Below, piece after piece: positions 1 to 11,633 of a DNA stretch of 64,000 nt. Source of the stretch: an uncultured Methanobrevibacter sp. (GTDB lineage Archaea; Methanobacteriota; Methanobacteria; Methanobacteriales; Methanobacteriaceae); assembly GCF_947170395.1 (NCBI RefSeq), contig NZ_CAMVTE010000010.1:1-64000 (forward strand), given 5' to 3'. Below the pieces are notes generated by a model, which worked only from the letters and a program-made list of their open reading frames with translations, ran no database searches and was not told where the DNA came from. The translations under genes and the position numbers were made by a program. Within the stretch, counting starts at the first letter, position 1; each line of letters starts with the position of its first letter.

Positions 1-1
1 A

Positions 2-1501
2 TATGACTTCATTACAGAAGGCCATGACCAGACCAGAGGATGGTTCTACTCACAGCTCGGAACAGGAGTAATCTCAATGGGTAAAAGTCCATATAAAAAA
101 GTGCTGATGCACGGATTTGTTCTCGATGAAAACGGAAACAAGATGTCAAAATCCCTGGGAAACGTTGTCTCTCCCGAAGAGGTAATCGAAAAATACGGAG
201 CCGACGTCTTAAGGTTCTACCTCCTGTGGGCTTCAAAGCCATGGGACGACCTCAAGTTCGTATGGGAGGAAATTTTAAACATCAACAAGATGTTCAACAT
301 CCTATGGAACATCTACGTATTCTCAACAACCTACATGTCCCTAGATAACTTCAACCCAATCGGACTAACAGAAGACGACATGATTTTAAGGGCGGAAGAT
401 AAATGGATTATCTCAAAAGCCAATTCCCTTGTAAAAGACGTCGGAGAGGACCTCGACAACGTATTCTTCCACAAGGCAACAAGAAAAATCAACAACTTCA
501 TACTTGAAGACTTGAGCCGCTGGTATGTAAGGTTAATCCGTGGAAGGACCTGGGTTGAAAGCGACGACCCGGACAAACTCGGCGCTTATTACAGCTTATA
601 CACTGCACTGGTAAAGTTAATCTCAGTATTATGTCCAATAGCTCCTCACATATCAGAGGAAATCTATGAAAACCTTGTAAAAGGAGTAAACCCGGAGGCT
701 CCAGAGAGCATTCACATGAACGACTGGGGATATGACGGGGATGCAATCGATGAGGAACTGGAAGCCAGGATGGACGTCGCCCGTGAAGTGATTGACGCAT
801 CCATAAGGGCAAGGGACATGGCACAGTACAAACTCAGATGGCCGGTATCAGACATCACTGTCGTATCACAGGATGAAAATGTCCTAAGCGCAATAGATGA
901 GCTTACAGACATCATCAAGGACCAGTCAAATACCAAAGAGGTAATATGCGCAAGCGAATTTGAAAAACTCTCATTCATCGCAAAGCCTAACCTCAAGATT
1001 TTAGGCCCTAAACTTAAAGGAGACATGGGCAAAGTTGTAGGTGGCCTAAAAACAGCTGATGGCAATCAGATAAAAGCTGATTTGGATGCAAACGGTACAG
1101 TAACAGTTGCAGGCATTGAATTAAACTCTGAAGAAATATTGTTTGACTCAGAACTTCCCGACGACTTTGTATCATCAGAGTTTGAAGGCGGAAACGTGTT
1201 TGTAAATACCAACGTCACTCTTGAAATCAGACAGGAAGCGATGGCCCGTGAACTCATAAGAAGAATTCAGGACATGAGAAAGGACATGGACCTTGACGTT
1301 GAAGCAAACATCAGCGTGGACGTTGAAACCTCAGCCGAATTCAAGGAACTGATTGTTCCGCAATCAGAAGTGATCTCTCATGAGGTAAGGGCAAAAAGCC
1401 TGATTATAACCGACACAGAAGAGTGCAGTAAAGATTCTAAAGATTATACTAAACAATGGGATATCGAAGGAGAAAAGGTAATTATTTCAATTAAAAATTA
1501 A
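2..1501 (+). CDS. ileS: Isoleucyl-tRNA synthetase, C-terminal part (gene begins before window)
   Basis: [32 protein letters not shown] (KMSKS motif) and class Ia anticodon-binding domain; frame open to window edge. Confidence 0.93.
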   Translation, partial: YDFITEGHDQTRGWFYSQLGTGVISMGKSPYKKVLMHGFVLDENGNKMSKSLGNVVSPEEVIEKYGADVLRFYLLWASKPWDDLKFVWEEILNINKMFNILWNIYVFSTTYMSLDNFNPIGLTEDDMILRAEDKWIISKANSLVKDVGEDLDNVFFHKATRKINNFILEDLSRWYVRLIRGRTWVESDDPDKLGAYYSLYTALVKLISVLCPIAPHISEEIYENLVKGVNPEAPESIHMNDWGYDGDAIDEELEARMDVAREVIDASIRARDMAQYKLRWPVSDITVVSQDENVLSAIDELTDIIKDQSNTKEVICASEFEKLSFIAKPNLKILGPKLKGDMGKVVGGLKTADGNQIKADLDANGTVTVAGIELNSEEILFDSELPDDFVSSEFEGGNVFVNTNVTLEIRQEAMARELIRRIQDMRKDMDLDVEANISVDVETSAEFKELIVPQSEVISHEVRAKSLIITDTEECSKDSKDYTKQWDIEGEKVIISIKN

Positions 1502-1511
1502 GGGTGTTAAA

Positions 1512-3653
1512 ATGACTTTAGCTGATTCTGAAATAGAATACATTGAAGGAATTCTCGGCAGGCAAATGAACGAGCTTGAAGAGGGCATGCTTGACGTGAT
1601 GTTTTCAGAACATTGCTCATACAAAAGCAGCAGGCCATTTTTAAGGGCATTTCCTACAGAAGGAGAAAACATTATTTTAGGTCCCGGCGATGACGCAGGA
1701 CTTGTAAGCGTAACAGACAAATATGCACTTGCAGTTGGAATGGAATCCCACAACCACCCGTCCGCTATCGAACCATACGGCGGAGCAGGTACAGGTATCG
1801 GTGGAATATTAAGGGACATCATTTCCATGGGAGCAATGCCAATAGCGCTTCTCGATTCACTTAGATTCGGACCTCTTGAAGAAGATGAAAAATCAAGATA
1901 CTTATTTGAGCATGTCGTAAAAGGAATTTCCGATTACGGAAACCGTGTAGGGGTACCTACCGTAGCAGGTGAAATCGAATTCGACGAATCATTCAGGACA
2001 AACCCTCTTGTCAACGTAATGTGTGTGGGACTTGTCGAAAAGGATAAGATTGTAAGGGCAGAGGCACCTAACATCGGCGACGTATTTCTGTTGATGGGAG
2101 GAACAACAGGCCGTGACGGAATCCACGGAGTAACATTCGCATCAGAAGAATTGACTTCTGACTCTGAAACCGAAGACCGTCCTGCAGTTCAGGTTGCAGA
2201 TCCGTTTACCAAAAAAAGAGTATTGGAAGCATCCCTGGAAATATTGGAAAAAATCAACGTAAGCGGTGTAAAGGACCTCGGTGGAGGAGGCCTTACATGC
2301 TGCATTTCAGAGCTTGTCGACTCATCAGACAACGGAGCACTGGTTGACTTGCGCGCAATTCCTTTAAGGGAAACCGGAATGACTCCTTATGAAATAATGC
2401 TTTCAGAGTCCCAGGAAAGAATGGTATTCGTCATAAACCCTGACGATGTCGAGCTGGCGCAAAAAATCTGCGACAAGCATGAAATCACATCATCAGTAAT
2501 CGGTGAGGTAATCGAAGGAAACAACATGATCATTTCAGATGAAGGTGAAGAGCTTGCAAACCTTCCAACAATTCTTTTAGCAGACCCTCCTTCAATCGAC
2601 AGGCCGATAGCTGAAGTTCCGGAAGACACACAAAAAATAGAACTTAAGGAACCTGGAGTTTACAAATCCCTGCCAAAATTATTATCCTCTCCAAACATCG
2701 CTTCAAAAGAGTGGGTATACAAACAGTACGACCATGAGGTACAGGTAAGGACAGTCGTAAAGCCTGGCGATGACGCTGCAGTATTGAGAATAGATGATGA
2801 AACAGCAATCGCACTTACAACAGATTCAAACACAATCCACACAAAGCTCTCCCCATTCGACGGGGCAGCAGGATGCGTTGCCGAAGCCATCAGAAATGTG
2901 ATTTCAATGGGAGCAACACCTTATGCGGTTGTTGACTGTCTCAACTTCGGAAATCCTGAAACACCTGAAATATTATGGCAATTCAAAACAGCAATTGAAG
3001 GAATGGCTTTGGTTGCAGAAAAATTCAATGCTCCGGTAATCAGCGGAAATGTAAGTTTCTACAACGAAACAGAAGGAATCAAAATCAATCCAACCCCTGC
3101 AGTTGGAGTAATCGGTGTTGAAAAGATTGAAAACATCAGAACCATGGACTTTAAAAATGAAGGGGACAAAATCATTTTAATCGGTAAGACCTATGATGAG
3201 CTTACAGGTTCAGAATACCACAGAGCCATTCATAATTTGGAAGTTGGAACCGCTCCAAGAATCAGAATAGATGAGGAACTAGCTAATGGTCAGACTGTAT
3301 TGAAGCTTATCGATGAAGACACTGACAAAAACATCACTGCAGTTCACGACGTTTCAGCAGGAGGTCTTGCTGTGGCACTTTCAGAAATGGTAATCAAATC
3401 CGGTTTGGGTTGTGATGTAACATTAACCGATGATGAACTGGATAAAATCCAATTGCTTTACTCAGAAAGTCATGGAAGATATCTTTTAACCGTTAAGGCA
3501 GATGCAGCTGATGATATCATGGCAAAAATAGATGTTGAAGCACAAATCATAGGTGAAGTCAAGGGCACCAGCCTGAACATTAACGATCACGAATTCAGCT
3601 TTGATGACTTGAATGATGCATATCACGGAGTTTTAGAACAGTACATGGCTTAA
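1512..3653 (+). CDS. purL: Phosphoribosylformylglycinamidine synthase subunit PurL
   Basis: 713 aa; [45 protein letters not shown] motifs. Confidence 0.95.
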   Translation: MTLADSEIEYIEGILGRQMNELEEGMLDVMFSEHCSYKSSRPFLRAFPTEGENIILGPGDDAGLVSVTDKYALAVGMESHNHPSAIEPYGGAGTGIGGILRDIISMGAMPIALLDSLRFGPLEEDEKSRYLFEHVVKGISDYGNRVGVPTVAGEIEFDESFRTNPLVNVMCVGLVEKDKIVRAEAPNIGDVFLLMGGTTGRDGIHGVTFASEELTSDSETEDRPAVQVADPFTKKRVLEASLEILEKINVSGVKDLGGGGLTCCISELVDSSDNGALVDLRAIPLRETGMTPYEIMLSESQERMVFVINPDDVELAQKICDKHEITSSVIGEVIEGNNMIISDEGEELANLPTILLADPPSIDRPIAEVPEDTQKIELKEPGVYKSLPKLLSSPNIASKEWVYKQYDHEVQVRTVVKPGDDAAVLRIDDETAIALTTDSNTIHTKLSPFDGAAGCVAEAIRNVISMGATPYAVVDCLNFGNPETPEILWQFKTAIEGMALVAEKFNAPVISGNVSFYNETEGIKINPTPAVGVIGVEKIENIRTMDFKNEGDKIILIGKTYDELTGSEYHRAIHNLEVGTAPRIRIDEELANGQTVLKLIDEDTDKNITAVHDVSAGGLAVALSEMVIKSGLGCDVTLTDDELDKIQLLYSESHGRYLLTVKADAADDIMAKIDVEAQIIGEVKGTSLNINDHEFSFDDLNDAYHGVLEQYMA

Positions 3654-3675
3654 ACAACTTGGGGGAGTTTTTTAC

Positions 3676-4893
3676 ATGTTTTTATCAAAATTGGATTCGC
3701 TGTCAAACGCTTTAAAGATTATCAATGACAATCAGAAATTCACAGGCGTGGAGGAAATATCAATACACGATTGTCACAAAAGGGTATTGGCTGAAGACAT
3801 TAAGGCCTATCATAACTCTCCACCTTTCGATAAATCTGCAATGGACGGTTTCGCTGTTATCGGTGAAAATACCTTTGGAGCGTCACAGTCAGCTCCAAAA
3901 CAGCTGAAGGTTATAGATGCAATCGGTGCGGGGGATTTTTCACAAAAGACTGTCGGGCAAAACGAGGCTATCGTTATTGCTACAGGAGCTCCGATTCCTA
4001 AGGGCGCCAATGCGGTCATAATGAAGGAATACACCACAACCGACGGGGATGACTTGACAATTTATTCCCAGGTCACTCCCGGTGAGAATGTCAGCCCAAA
4101 GGCCGAGGACATCAAAAAGGGAGAGACAATCCTTTCGAAAAACACCTTCATCAGATATTCCGAGATGGGTCTGATTGCATCAGCGGGTTATGACAGGGTA
4201 AAGGTTTTCAAAAAGCCTAAAATCAAGCTTATCATAACAGGAAATGAACTGGTGGAGCCGACAAAAGAGGAAATTGACAAGGCAAAAATTATCAATTCCA
4301 ATCAGTTTACAATTAAGGCAATGATTGAGGATTCAGGGGCAACCTGTGATATTTCACATGCAGGAGACACATTCGATGAAGTCAGGGATGCAATACTTGA
4401 AGCTTCAAGAGATTATGATGTCATAATGACCACCGGAGGAACAGCCATAAGTAAGGGAGATGTTGTTCTTGATGTGGTTGATGATATCGGTGAGATATTG
4501 TTCCACGGCGTTGCAATAAGGCCGGGCAAACCTATAGGTGCCGGAATTGTAAACGATAAAATGGTATTTACATTTTCAGGCCAGCCTGTAGCGGCAATGT
4601 CTCAGTTTGACATTTTTGCAAGAAAATACCTGTTTGAAATGCAGGGAAGGCCGTTTGACTTCAGCATAGTCAAAAAGGTATCTCAGCTTAAGGTTCCCTC
4701 CCAGCTCGGACGTACAGATTTCATCCGTTCGGTTACCGATGAGGAATATACAAGGCATGTCCTCAACAGGGGTTCCGGCATCATAAGGTCAATGGTTGAG
4801 GCGAACAGCTATATCATCATAGACGAAAATGATGAAGGATATCAGAAGGGCGATATAGTTGATGTTGTCTTCTTTGATTCACTACTTTGGTAG
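3676..4893 (+). CDS. moeA: Molybdopterin molybdenumtransferase MoeA
   Basis: NSPPFDKSAMDGFAV, ATGAPIPKGANAVI, TTGGTAISKGD, RPGKPIGAG, FSGQPVAAM. Confidence 0.93.
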   Translation: MFLSKLDSLSNALKIINDNQKFTGVEEISIHDCHKRVLAEDIKAYHNSPPFDKSAMDGFAVIGENTFGASQSAPKQLKVIDAIGAGDFSQKTVGQNEAIVIATGAPIPKGANAVIMKEYTTTDGDDLTIYSQVTPGENVSPKAEDIKKGETILSKNTFIRYSEMGLIASAGYDRVKVFKKPKIKLIITGNELVEPTKEEIDKAKIINSNQFTIKAMIEDSGATCDISHAGDTFDEVRDAILEASRDYDVIMTTGGTAISKGDVVLDVVDDIGEILFHGVAIRPGKPIGAGIVNDKMVFTFSGQPVAAMSQFDIFARKYLFEMQGRPFDFSIVKKVSQLKVPSQLGRTDFIRSVTDEEYTRHVLNRGSGIIRSMVEANSYIIIDENDEGYQKGDIVDVVFFDSLLW

Positions 4894-4909
4894 GTAAAGA
4901 GGCATTTTA

Positions 4910-6040
4910 ATGAATGGGATTTATTATTATTTGATAGCTTTTGCTGTCATCTGGATATTGGCTTTAACATTGAATACAAGACTTGAAAAGTACGGTGTCG
5001 AAACCAACTTTCCAATCATAATGTGGAAGACCAAAAGGCTGAGGGGCCTTATATCCAGAATATCTAATTTTTCACCTAAATTCTGGCGATGGTTCATGAA
5101 TGCGGGCATTGTAGTGTCATTTTTGGCAATGATATTCATTACATGGACGATACTGAGTTCGCTGCCGTCAGTTTTTGAAACACCTGCGGTATCCATTGTG
5201 GTTCCGGGCGTGGAAATGCCGGGTTCATCAATCTACATTCCATTCGTATACGGTCTTCTTGCGCTTGCAAGCGTGCTTATAGTTCATGAATTTTCACATG
5301 GTATACAGGCCGTCGGAGAAAAGATTTCCATAAAATCAATAGGACTGCTTCTTTTTGCAATTTTGCCGGGAGCGTTCGTCGAGCCTGATGAGGAGGAACT
5401 TAAGCAGGCCAAAAAGTCATCACAGCTTAGGGTCTATGCGGCAGGATCTGTTGCAAACATGTCACTTGCACTTATAGCTCTTGTTTTGGTATCGTTAATA
5501 TCTGCAGGAATTCCAACATTTTTTGCAGAAGACGGTATTGCAATCGACAGGATTGTTTCAGATTCACCTTCCGACGGAATTTTAAAGGAAGGAATGATTC
5601 TGCAGGAAATAGACAATCATAAAATAACAAATTCGACAGATTACGGTGAGGTTGTAAGCTCATTTGCTCCGAAAGACAACGTAACTGTCAAAACGGACCA
5701 GGGCACATATACGATTACGCTGGATAAAAACCCAAGCAACGAATCAAGAGGATTTTTCGGAATACAGGCAACCAAACATTTCAAGTTAATAAACGACAGT
5801 CTCGGACCTATACCATGGATTCTGTTTGAGCTTTCCGAGCTGTTTGAATGGATGTTCATGCTGAATCTGGGAATAGGACTGTTCAACCTGCTTCCGCTCA
5901 AACCTTTGGATGGAGGCCACATGCTTGAAATACTGCTCAGATATAAACTGTCCGAAGAAAAGGCAAAGCCAATCGTAAACGCATTGTCTGTAGTAATGGG
6001 TATGGTAATCGTTTTCAGTCTGGGGGCCGGTTTTATTTAA
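4910..6040 (+). CDS. Site-2 protease family (M50) membrane metalloprotease with PDZ-like region
   Basis: HEFSHG zinc motif, multiple TM segments, NLLPLKPLDGGHM motif. Confidence 0.88.
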   Translation: MNGIYYYLIAFAVIWILALTLNTRLEKYGVETNFPIIMWKTKRLRGLISRISNFSPKFWRWFMNAGIVVSFLAMIFITWTILSSLPSVFETPAVSIVVPGVEMPGSSIYIPFVYGLLALASVLIVHEFSHGIQAVGEKISIKSIGLLLFAILPGAFVEPDEEELKQAKKSSQLRVYAAGSVANMSLALIALVLVSLISAGIPTFFAEDGIAIDRIVSDSPSDGILKEGMILQEIDNHKITNSTDYGEVVSSFAPKDNVTVKTDQGTYTITLDKNPSNESRGFFGIQATKHFKLINDSLGPIPWILFELSELFEWMFMLNLGIGLFNLLPLKPLDGGHMLEILLRYKLSEEKAKPIVNALSVVMGMVIVFSLGAGFI

Positions 6041-6056
6041 AAAAAGAAAAAATAAG

Positions 6057-6078
6057 GAAAGAATATTTAAATTCTTTC
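6057..6078. terminator. Bidirectional hairpin between convergent M50 and rubrerythrin genes
   Basis: GAAAGAAT-ATTTAA-ATTCTTTC inverted repeat next to an A/T run. Confidence 0.55.
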
Positions 6079-6081
6079 GGT

Positions 6082-6504
6082 TTAGAAGTATCTTTCCAGG
6101 ATACCTTCAAGGATTTTGTAGTGACGGCCTTCGTCTTTGGAGCTTTCACGGAAGAAATCAGCAGCGGTTTCAATTCCGGCTTCTTCAGCTTTGTCAGCTG
6201 CTTCTCTTTTTTCAGCGTTAGCCATTTTTTCTCCGCCCATCATCCATTCGATGTTGGCTTTGAGGTCGTCTTTGATGATTCCGTTCATTTCACAGAATCT
6301 TGCAGCATGTTCAGCTTCTTCCCATGCTAATCTTTTGAATACTTCAGCTAATTCTCCGTAACCTGCTCTGGAAGCCTGTCTGGACATAGCTAAGTAAATA
6401 CCAACTTCGTTGGTTTCTCCTTCAAAGTTTCCTGCAACGTAGTTTTCTACAGGAGTGTCTTTTGTAATTCCGATTTCATGTTCGTATTTTACCATAATAA
6501 TCAT
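6082..6504 (-). CDS. Rubrerythrin-like ferritin-fold protein (no rubredoxin domain)
   Basis: E...[13 protein letters not shown] / [17 protein letters not shown] diiron motifs; 29 nt downstream of fprA. Confidence 0.88.
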   Translation of the reverse strand: MIIMVKYEHEIGITKDTPVENYVAGNFEGETNEVGIYLAMSRQASRAGYGELAEVFKRLAWEEAEHAARFCEMNGIIKDDLKANIEWMMGGEKMANAEKREAADKAEEAGIETAADFFRESSKDEGRHYKILEGILERYF

Positions 6505-6532
6505 TCCTTTAATATTATTTTAGTTTTTAATA

Positions 6533-7759
6533 TTATAATTCTTTACATGCCTGAGCCAGTTTTTTACCTAACTCGTAGCTTGCTTCGTCTTCTTCAGCGT
6601 TTGGAACGAAAGTAATTTCCTGGGTGTCAACTACATCGAATCCGCAGTTTCCTAATTCTTCAGCAAGCATTGCAGGAGTTCCTCCTTTTCCACCCATTGA
6701 ACCGAAGGTAACTGCTTTTCTCACAATTCCGGTTCTGTTAAAGAGCAATCCTTTAAGGTAGTACATGATGTCTCCGATACTTGGGTATGGCACATCGTTG
6801 ATGGTAGGGTCTCCAACAGCAATTCCTTTACTGGTGAGGATGCTTTTGACGATTTCAGATCTTTCATCTTCGTGAAGGAAGAAGATTTCAACGTCGTATC
6901 CTTCAGATATTGCACCTTCTGCAATTTCATGAGCCATCTGCTGGGTTGAGTAGTGCATGGTATCGTAGATAATGGTAATCTTGTCTTCACATACTCCTGT
7001 TGCCCAGTTCTGGTAAGCGCCAATAACCTGCATAGGGTCGGTCCAGATTTGACCGTGGGACGGTGCAATCATTTTAATTGAGTCTAATAATCCCAATTCC
7101 ACAACTTCATTTAATTTTTTAAGCACAAGCTTTGAAAGCGGGGTAATAAGGTTTGCATAGAACTTCTGAGCGGCATCCATCAATACGTATTCAGGGATTT
7201 CATCAGAAAATCTCTGGGTGAAACATAAGTGCTGACCGAATGCGTCGTTAGGGAATAAGATGCCTGTTTCATCAGCAAGCAAGGTAAACATGCTGTCCGG
7301 CCAGTGCAGGAGGAATGCATCCAGGAATGCTAAGGTTCTTCCGCCAACATCCAAGCTGTCACCTGTTCCGACAGTGATGAATTCAGCGCCTTCAAGTGCA
7401 GGGTAGTGTTTTAAAAGTCCGTTTACTGCAATTTTGGTACAGTAGATTGGTGCTTCCGGGAATCTTTTGTGCAAGTCCACCAAAACACCGGAGTGGTCTT
7501 TTTCAACGTGGTTTTGGATGATGTAGTCAACTTTTACATCTCTTCCTTCCTGTGCGAATGCGTCATCGATACGTGCCATCATTTCCTTTGTTTTTCCAGG
7601 GTAGGCATTGTCAATGATTGCCACTTCGTCTTCTCCAAATACAATGTATGCGTTGTATGTGGTTCCGTCTAAGGTATATCCGTGGTAGGATCTTAAATCC
7701 CAATCGAGTACACCAATCCAGTATACTCCATCAGCTATTTTTTGTGCGTTAGCTTTCAT
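6533..7759 (-). CDS. fprA: F420H2 oxidase / flavodiiron protein FprA
   Basis: 408 aa; [11 protein letters not shown] metallo-beta-lactamase motif, C-terminal flavodoxin domain ([20 protein letters not shown]). Confidence 0.93.
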   Translation of the reverse strand: MKANAQKIADGVYWIGVLDWDLRSYHGYTLDGTTYNAYIVFGEDEVAIIDNAYPGKTKEMMARIDDAFAQEGRDVKVDYIIQNHVEKDHSGVLVDLHKRFPEAPIYCTKIAVNGLLKHYPALEGAEFITVGTGDSLDVGGRTLAFLDAFLLHWPDSMFTLLADETGILFPNDAFGQHLCFTQRFSDEIPEYVLMDAAQKFYANLITPLSKLVLKKLNEVVELGLLDSIKMIAPSHGQIWTDPMQVIGAYQNWATGVCEDKITIIYDTMHYSTQQMAHEIAEGAISEGYDVEIFFLHEDERSEIVKSILTSKGIAVGDPTINDVPYPSIGDIMYYLKGLLFNRTGIVRKAVTFGSMGGKGGTPAMLAEELGNCGFDVVDTQEITFVPNAEEDEASYELGKKLAQACKEL

Positions 7760-7841
7760 TTTAAAATCTCCGTTTTTTTGGTTAATTCTTTACGAATTAA
7801 TAATTATTTGTGTTATATTATTATATATAATTTTGTTTTAT

Positions 7842-7854
7842 ACGAATTGTTCGT
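7842..7854. promoter_or_regulatory. Palindromic putative operator ACGAATTGTTCGT upstream of fprA
   Basis: Dyad ACGAAT-T-GTTCGT between fprA start (7759) and 7860; same motif at four other loci. Confidence 0.6.
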
Positions 7855-7902
7855 GTTATTTTTGGGTTTCTTTATATAAATTAAAGGGTTTTTAGAGGTT
7901 AA

Positions 7903-7924
7903 AAATCGATAAGTATTGGAACTT
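7903..7924 (+). repeat. Dispersed repeat, partial copy A
   Basis: AAATCGATAAGTATTGGAACTT; related copies at 9473, 10883, 15692. Confidence 0.7.
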
Positions 7925-8069
7925 GTGGGGGTTTATATGAAACTTTCTAGATTCTTGAAAAAATAAGTAAAATGAATAGTAATGCTGATTTAAAAATAAA
8001 ATTAGAAGAGTTAATAACTTTAATGGACTCTTAAAACAAAATAAAAAATTAAAAAATGATTTGCATCAT

Positions 8070-9200
8070 TTAAGTATCTGAATTAAGATAATTATCAAAT
8101 TTCAAGTATACATTTTCTTCAAATTTTGCAAACCTATCTTTAACTTTTAATTTTCTGAATAATAATTCTCTTATCCAGTCAACTAAACCACAAACAACAA
8201 ATATTCCTGCTCCAATAAGAATTACACTTATAAACAATGAAATTGGATCCATTTGAGCTATAAATTCAAATTTACCATCAAAGAAGAAATATGCAAGTGA
8301 CATGTTATTGTGGATAAGATAAACCCCAAAACAAACTGGAGTAAAGAATTTGATAATGGATATAATTCCTGATTTAGTAATATTCATTTTTTTGAAGAAA
8401 CAGAATAATGCAATGCCTCCAATGAAATATAATGGGGATAAATAACAATTAAAGGAATATAAATTAAATCCAGGTTCTATTAAACCTGATACATCAAGCG
8501 CATATCTCAATATCCAAGACATTAAGAAACATGCAACATATATCAAAAGCCATTTGTAACCTTTTAATTTTTTAAATATTTCATATTTATGTAAAAGACC
8601 TCCTGTGTAATATAAAACAACAAACCACAAAACACTGTATCCCTGATTAAGAGTGAATGCCATATCCTGATTTAAAACAGCAGGCAATAATGAAAATATA
8701 ATAAATACGCTTAAGAATACTGAGAGATCTTGTTTTTTATTAAAATGTTTTAATCCAAGGTTTATGAATGGTGAAATTAAGAACATTCCTACATAGGCTG
8801 TAAAGAACCAATACCTACTAAATTGAGCTTTAGTAAAAAATGTAGGGATAATTGCTTTCCAATATTGTTCCAAACCAATTTCACTAGGGAATATGAATTT
8901 CAACGCAATTATAATAATTATAGAATAAAATAAAACCTCCGCCCATAGTGTTAACAAACGATAATATCTAGTTTCTTTACCATAATAAACATAACCAGTA
9001 ATTAAAACAAAACAATTAACAGCGACCAATAATATTGATTCTAATAACCATGCAGATTCATATTGTGGTGAAAGTGGCACAGTAGCACCAATCACTCCCC
9101 CTTGGCCCAATATATGAACCATAGGCACCATCAACATTGATACAATCCTAAGCAAATCTATTCCATAATCCCTTTTAGAAGGGCTTTTATTAGTAAACAT
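8070..9200 (-). CDS. Acyltransferase 3 family membrane protein
   Basis: 376 aa polytopic; RDYGIDLLRIVSMLMVPMVHILGQGG N-terminal motif with catalytic-type His. Confidence 0.85.
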   Translation of the reverse strand: MFTNKSPSKRDYGIDLLRIVSMLMVPMVHILGQGGVIGATVPLSPQYESAWLLESILLVAVNCFVLITGYVYYGKETRYYRLLTLWAEVLFYSIIIIIALKFIFPSEIGLEQYWKAIIPTFFTKAQFSRYWFFTAYVGMFLISPFINLGLKHFNKKQDLSVFLSVFIIFSLLPAVLNQDMAFTLNQGYSVLWFVVLYYTGGLLHKYEIFKKLKGYKWLLIYVACFLMSWILRYALDVSGLIEPGFNLYSFNCYLSPLYFIGGIALFCFFKKMNITKSGIISIIKFFTPVCFGVYLIHNNMSLAYFFFDGKFEFIAQMDPISLFISVILIGAGIFVVCGLVDWIRELLFRKLKVKDRFAKFEENVYLKFDNYLNSDT

Positions 9201-9472
9201 TGTTCATCCTCACAAATTTTTTAAAAAAATATTAAACTAACTGATATTAATTAAATAATACTTTGTTTTTATGGATATAAATAATTATTTTTTTTAATTT
9301 CATTTAATAATGCAGTTTTGCACAAACTCATATGACTAATTTGCATATAATTACTGGGAAGATTTGTATTATATTTTGTGACTAAATTGCATAAAGTAAA
9401 TTGGGATTTGGAATGACTTGCAAAATTTCTAATTACCAAAAAAATAAATTCTCTATAGAGTTTTGGTGTCAG

Positions 9473-9527
9473 AAATCGATAAGCATCGGAACTTTTTTAT
9501 AAGTTTTATACGAATTATTCGTATTTT
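9473..9527 (+). repeat. Dispersed repeat, full copy B
   Basis: AAATCGATAAGCATCGGAACTTTTTTATAAGTTTTATACGAATTATTCGTATTT; nearly identical to copy at 10883. Confidence 0.85.
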
Positions 9528-9678
9528 TCAGGTTTAATCAAAAAATTGTTTTCAATGTTATTTTTCAATAGATAATTGTCATATGCTTATTGGAACAAAA
9601 ATTATCAAAAGAAAAATATAAACTATGAAAAGATATATAATCTTAAATGAGGTGATTTGAATTTTAACAAATGTATTT

Positions 9679-10629
9679 TTGTTATTTTTACAGGGACTTC
9701 GTGAAGCCTCAGGGGGCTTTTTTGACCAATTTTTCATGAGCTGTACTGAATTTGGAAATATACATATAATCCTATTTTTAATAGGAATACTCTATTGGGC
9801 ATATGATAAAAAATTTGGAGAATATCTATTGGTATCTTTTGCATTTTCACGTCTTTTAAATAGTTTTATTAAACTTACAACATGCGTATATCGTCCTTGG
9901 ATTGAAGACCCTAAAATTCATCCATACGAAGGAGCTTTAAAAGATGCAACTGGATATTCACTTCCTAGTGGACATGCAACATCTTCGGGAATATTGTTCC
10001 TGGGAACATTTCTTAAAGGAAATTTCACAAAAGGATTTAAAATTTTTTCAATAATCTGTTTATTGTTAATCTGTTTTTCCCGTTGTTATCTTGGAGTTCA
10101 CAGTTTATTGGATATTGTTGTCGGTTTAGTAATTGCCTTTGCATCATTATGGATTGTTGGAAAATTATTTGAAAAACTAGATGATAACCCTAATTTTGAC
10201 TTAATTTTATTGGGTGCAGGAATAGTATTTTCTATCTTGCTTATAGCATATGCTACATTCAAATCATATCCAATGGATTATAATGCGGCTGGTAAATTAA
10301 TTGTTGAACCTGCTAAAATGGCTGTTGAAGCATATAAAGATGTAGGATTTTGTATGGGCATACTAATATCATGGGTAATTGAAAGAAGGTTCATTAATTT
10401 TTCCTGTGAAGGACCTATTGAACGTAGATTTTTAAGAATTGGTGGGGCTTATATTGGATATATGATTATTATGAACATTTTATATCCATTAATAAAAAGC
10501 AGTTTCAATCCACAAATTTCAAACCTTTTAAATTTCTTCATGTTCCCGTTATTTGTGATGCTAATAATGCCGGCAATTATCAAATTCTTCCAAAATCGAA
10601 ATAAAGATGTTTATGATAATGCATCATGA
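9679..10629 (+). CDS. PAP2-superfamily membrane phosphatase
   Basis: KLTTCVYRPW, YSLPSGHAT, SRCYLGVHSLLDIVVG tripartite motif; TTG start in the track, true start uncertain. Confidence 0.88.
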   Translation: MLFLQGLREASGGFFDQFFMSCTEFGNIHIILFLIGILYWAYDKKFGEYLLVSFAFSRLLNSFIKLTTCVYRPWIEDPKIHPYEGALKDATGYSLPSGHATSSGILFLGTFLKGNFTKGFKIFSIICLLLICFSRCYLGVHSLLDIVVGLVIAFASLWIVGKLFEKLDDNPNFDLILLGAGIVFSILLIAYATFKSYPMDYNAAGKLIVEPAKMAVEAYKDVGFCMGILISWVIERRFINFSCEGPIERRFLRIGGAYIGYMIIMNILYPLIKSSFNPQISNLLNFFMFPLFVMLIMPAIIKFFQNRNKDVYDNAS

Positions 10630-10882
10630 ACATTTTTTTATTTTTTTTCTTTTCAAAATGATAAGAATTTTAGGACTCTTTCAAAACTTTGTTTATTTTC
10701 AAAATCCTTTTTGCGATTGTCATTCCAAATTGAATCTCTGCGATAGATTCATTTTAAAACGCCACTTTTGGTCTTGAACCTTCGTTTTTTGATTTGGCAT
10801 TGTTTTTGGAAGATATTTTCAATTATTTGCTTGTTTTTTCAATTTTTATTTCTATTAATTATATATTTGAGTTTTAGTGGGA

Positions 10883-10937
10883 AAATCGATAAGTATCGGA
10901 ACTTTTTTATAAGTTTTATACGAATTGTTCGTGTTTA
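10883..10937 (+). repeat. Dispersed repeat, full copy C
   Basis: AAATCGATAAGTATCGGAACTTTTTTATAAGTTTTATACGAATTGTTCGTGTTT; about 3 mismatches against copy B. Confidence 0.85.
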
Positions 10938-10942
10938 TTCAG

Positions 10943-11632
10943 TTATTTTTTCAATAATTTATGGAATTTCCAAATTGAATGGCGATTCATTATTGAAATA
11001 GCTCGTTGTGTTTGAATATTCATTGGACAAACATTTTCACAGGCAAGAGATTTCACACACGCATTATAGAAATGATTACTGTAATTTTCTTTAAGAAACT
11101 TTTGTTTATCCATGTCACCTTCTTGCTTTGATATTTTAGAAGATGTCACAGGTAAAATGGCACCATAGTAGTCATCTTCACCAGTATAGTTAGGACAAGC
11201 CTCCAAACAGCACCCGCACATCAAACATTGTGATACTTCATATTCATATTCTAAATTATCAGTATTAATACTAGCTTCTTCTTCAAGCCATTGGCGGGAA
11301 TTTTTAATATTTTCAAACATGGAAGTTCTATCGACAACCAAGTCGTTTACAATAGGGAACTTGCTTAAGGGTTCTATTGTAATCTTATGGGTTTTTTTGG
11401 TCATTTCTTCTTCATTTACAAATGTTTTGCATGCAAGTCGGGGTAAACCATTGATTATCATTGAACAACTGCCGCACAGTCCTTGAAGACAGCTTGATGA
11501 ATAATGAATTTTTATATCATGTTTCACATTGATTCTTTCCAGTAGGGTAGTTACTGGAATGTTGAGATTTCCTTCATAGGCATATTCCTTCATCCCTTCC
11601 GATGTTTTTATAATTACGGTTATTGACTCCAT
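10943..11632 (-). CDS. Fumarate reductase/succinate dehydrogenase iron-sulfur subunit (short FrdB type)
   Basis: 229 aa; CLQGLCGSC 2Fe-2S motif, CLMCGCCLEACP and CVKSLACENVCP cluster motifs. Confidence 0.87.
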   Translation of the reverse strand: MESITVIIKTSEGMKEYAYEGNLNIPVTTLLERINVKHDIKIHYSSSCLQGLCGSCSMIINGLPRLACKTFVNEEEMTKKTHKITIEPLSKFPIVNDLVVDRTSMFENIKNSRQWLEEEASINTDNLEYEYEVSQCLMCGCCLEACPNYTGEDDYYGAILPVTSSKISKQEGDMDKQKFLKENYSNHFYNACVKSLACENVCPMNIQTQRAISIMNRHSIWKFHKLLKK

Positions 11633-11633
11633 A

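Noticed and set aside
498-1257. Several minus-strand ORFs inside ileS
   Set aside because: Antisense to a strong conserved CDS with no recognisable domain; the same applies to most other ORFs fully inside larger genes.
9473-9527. Chromosomal dif (Xer) site
   Set aside because: Arms around the 6-nt centre (AACTT-TTTTAT-AAGTT) match only over about 5 bp each and there are several copies, unlike a single dif; kept only as a generic palindromic repeat.
10768-11001. Plus-strand 77-aa hydrophobic ORF
   Set aside because: Overlaps dispersed repeat C and the 3' end of frdB; Phe/Ile-rich from AT-rich DNA, no start context.
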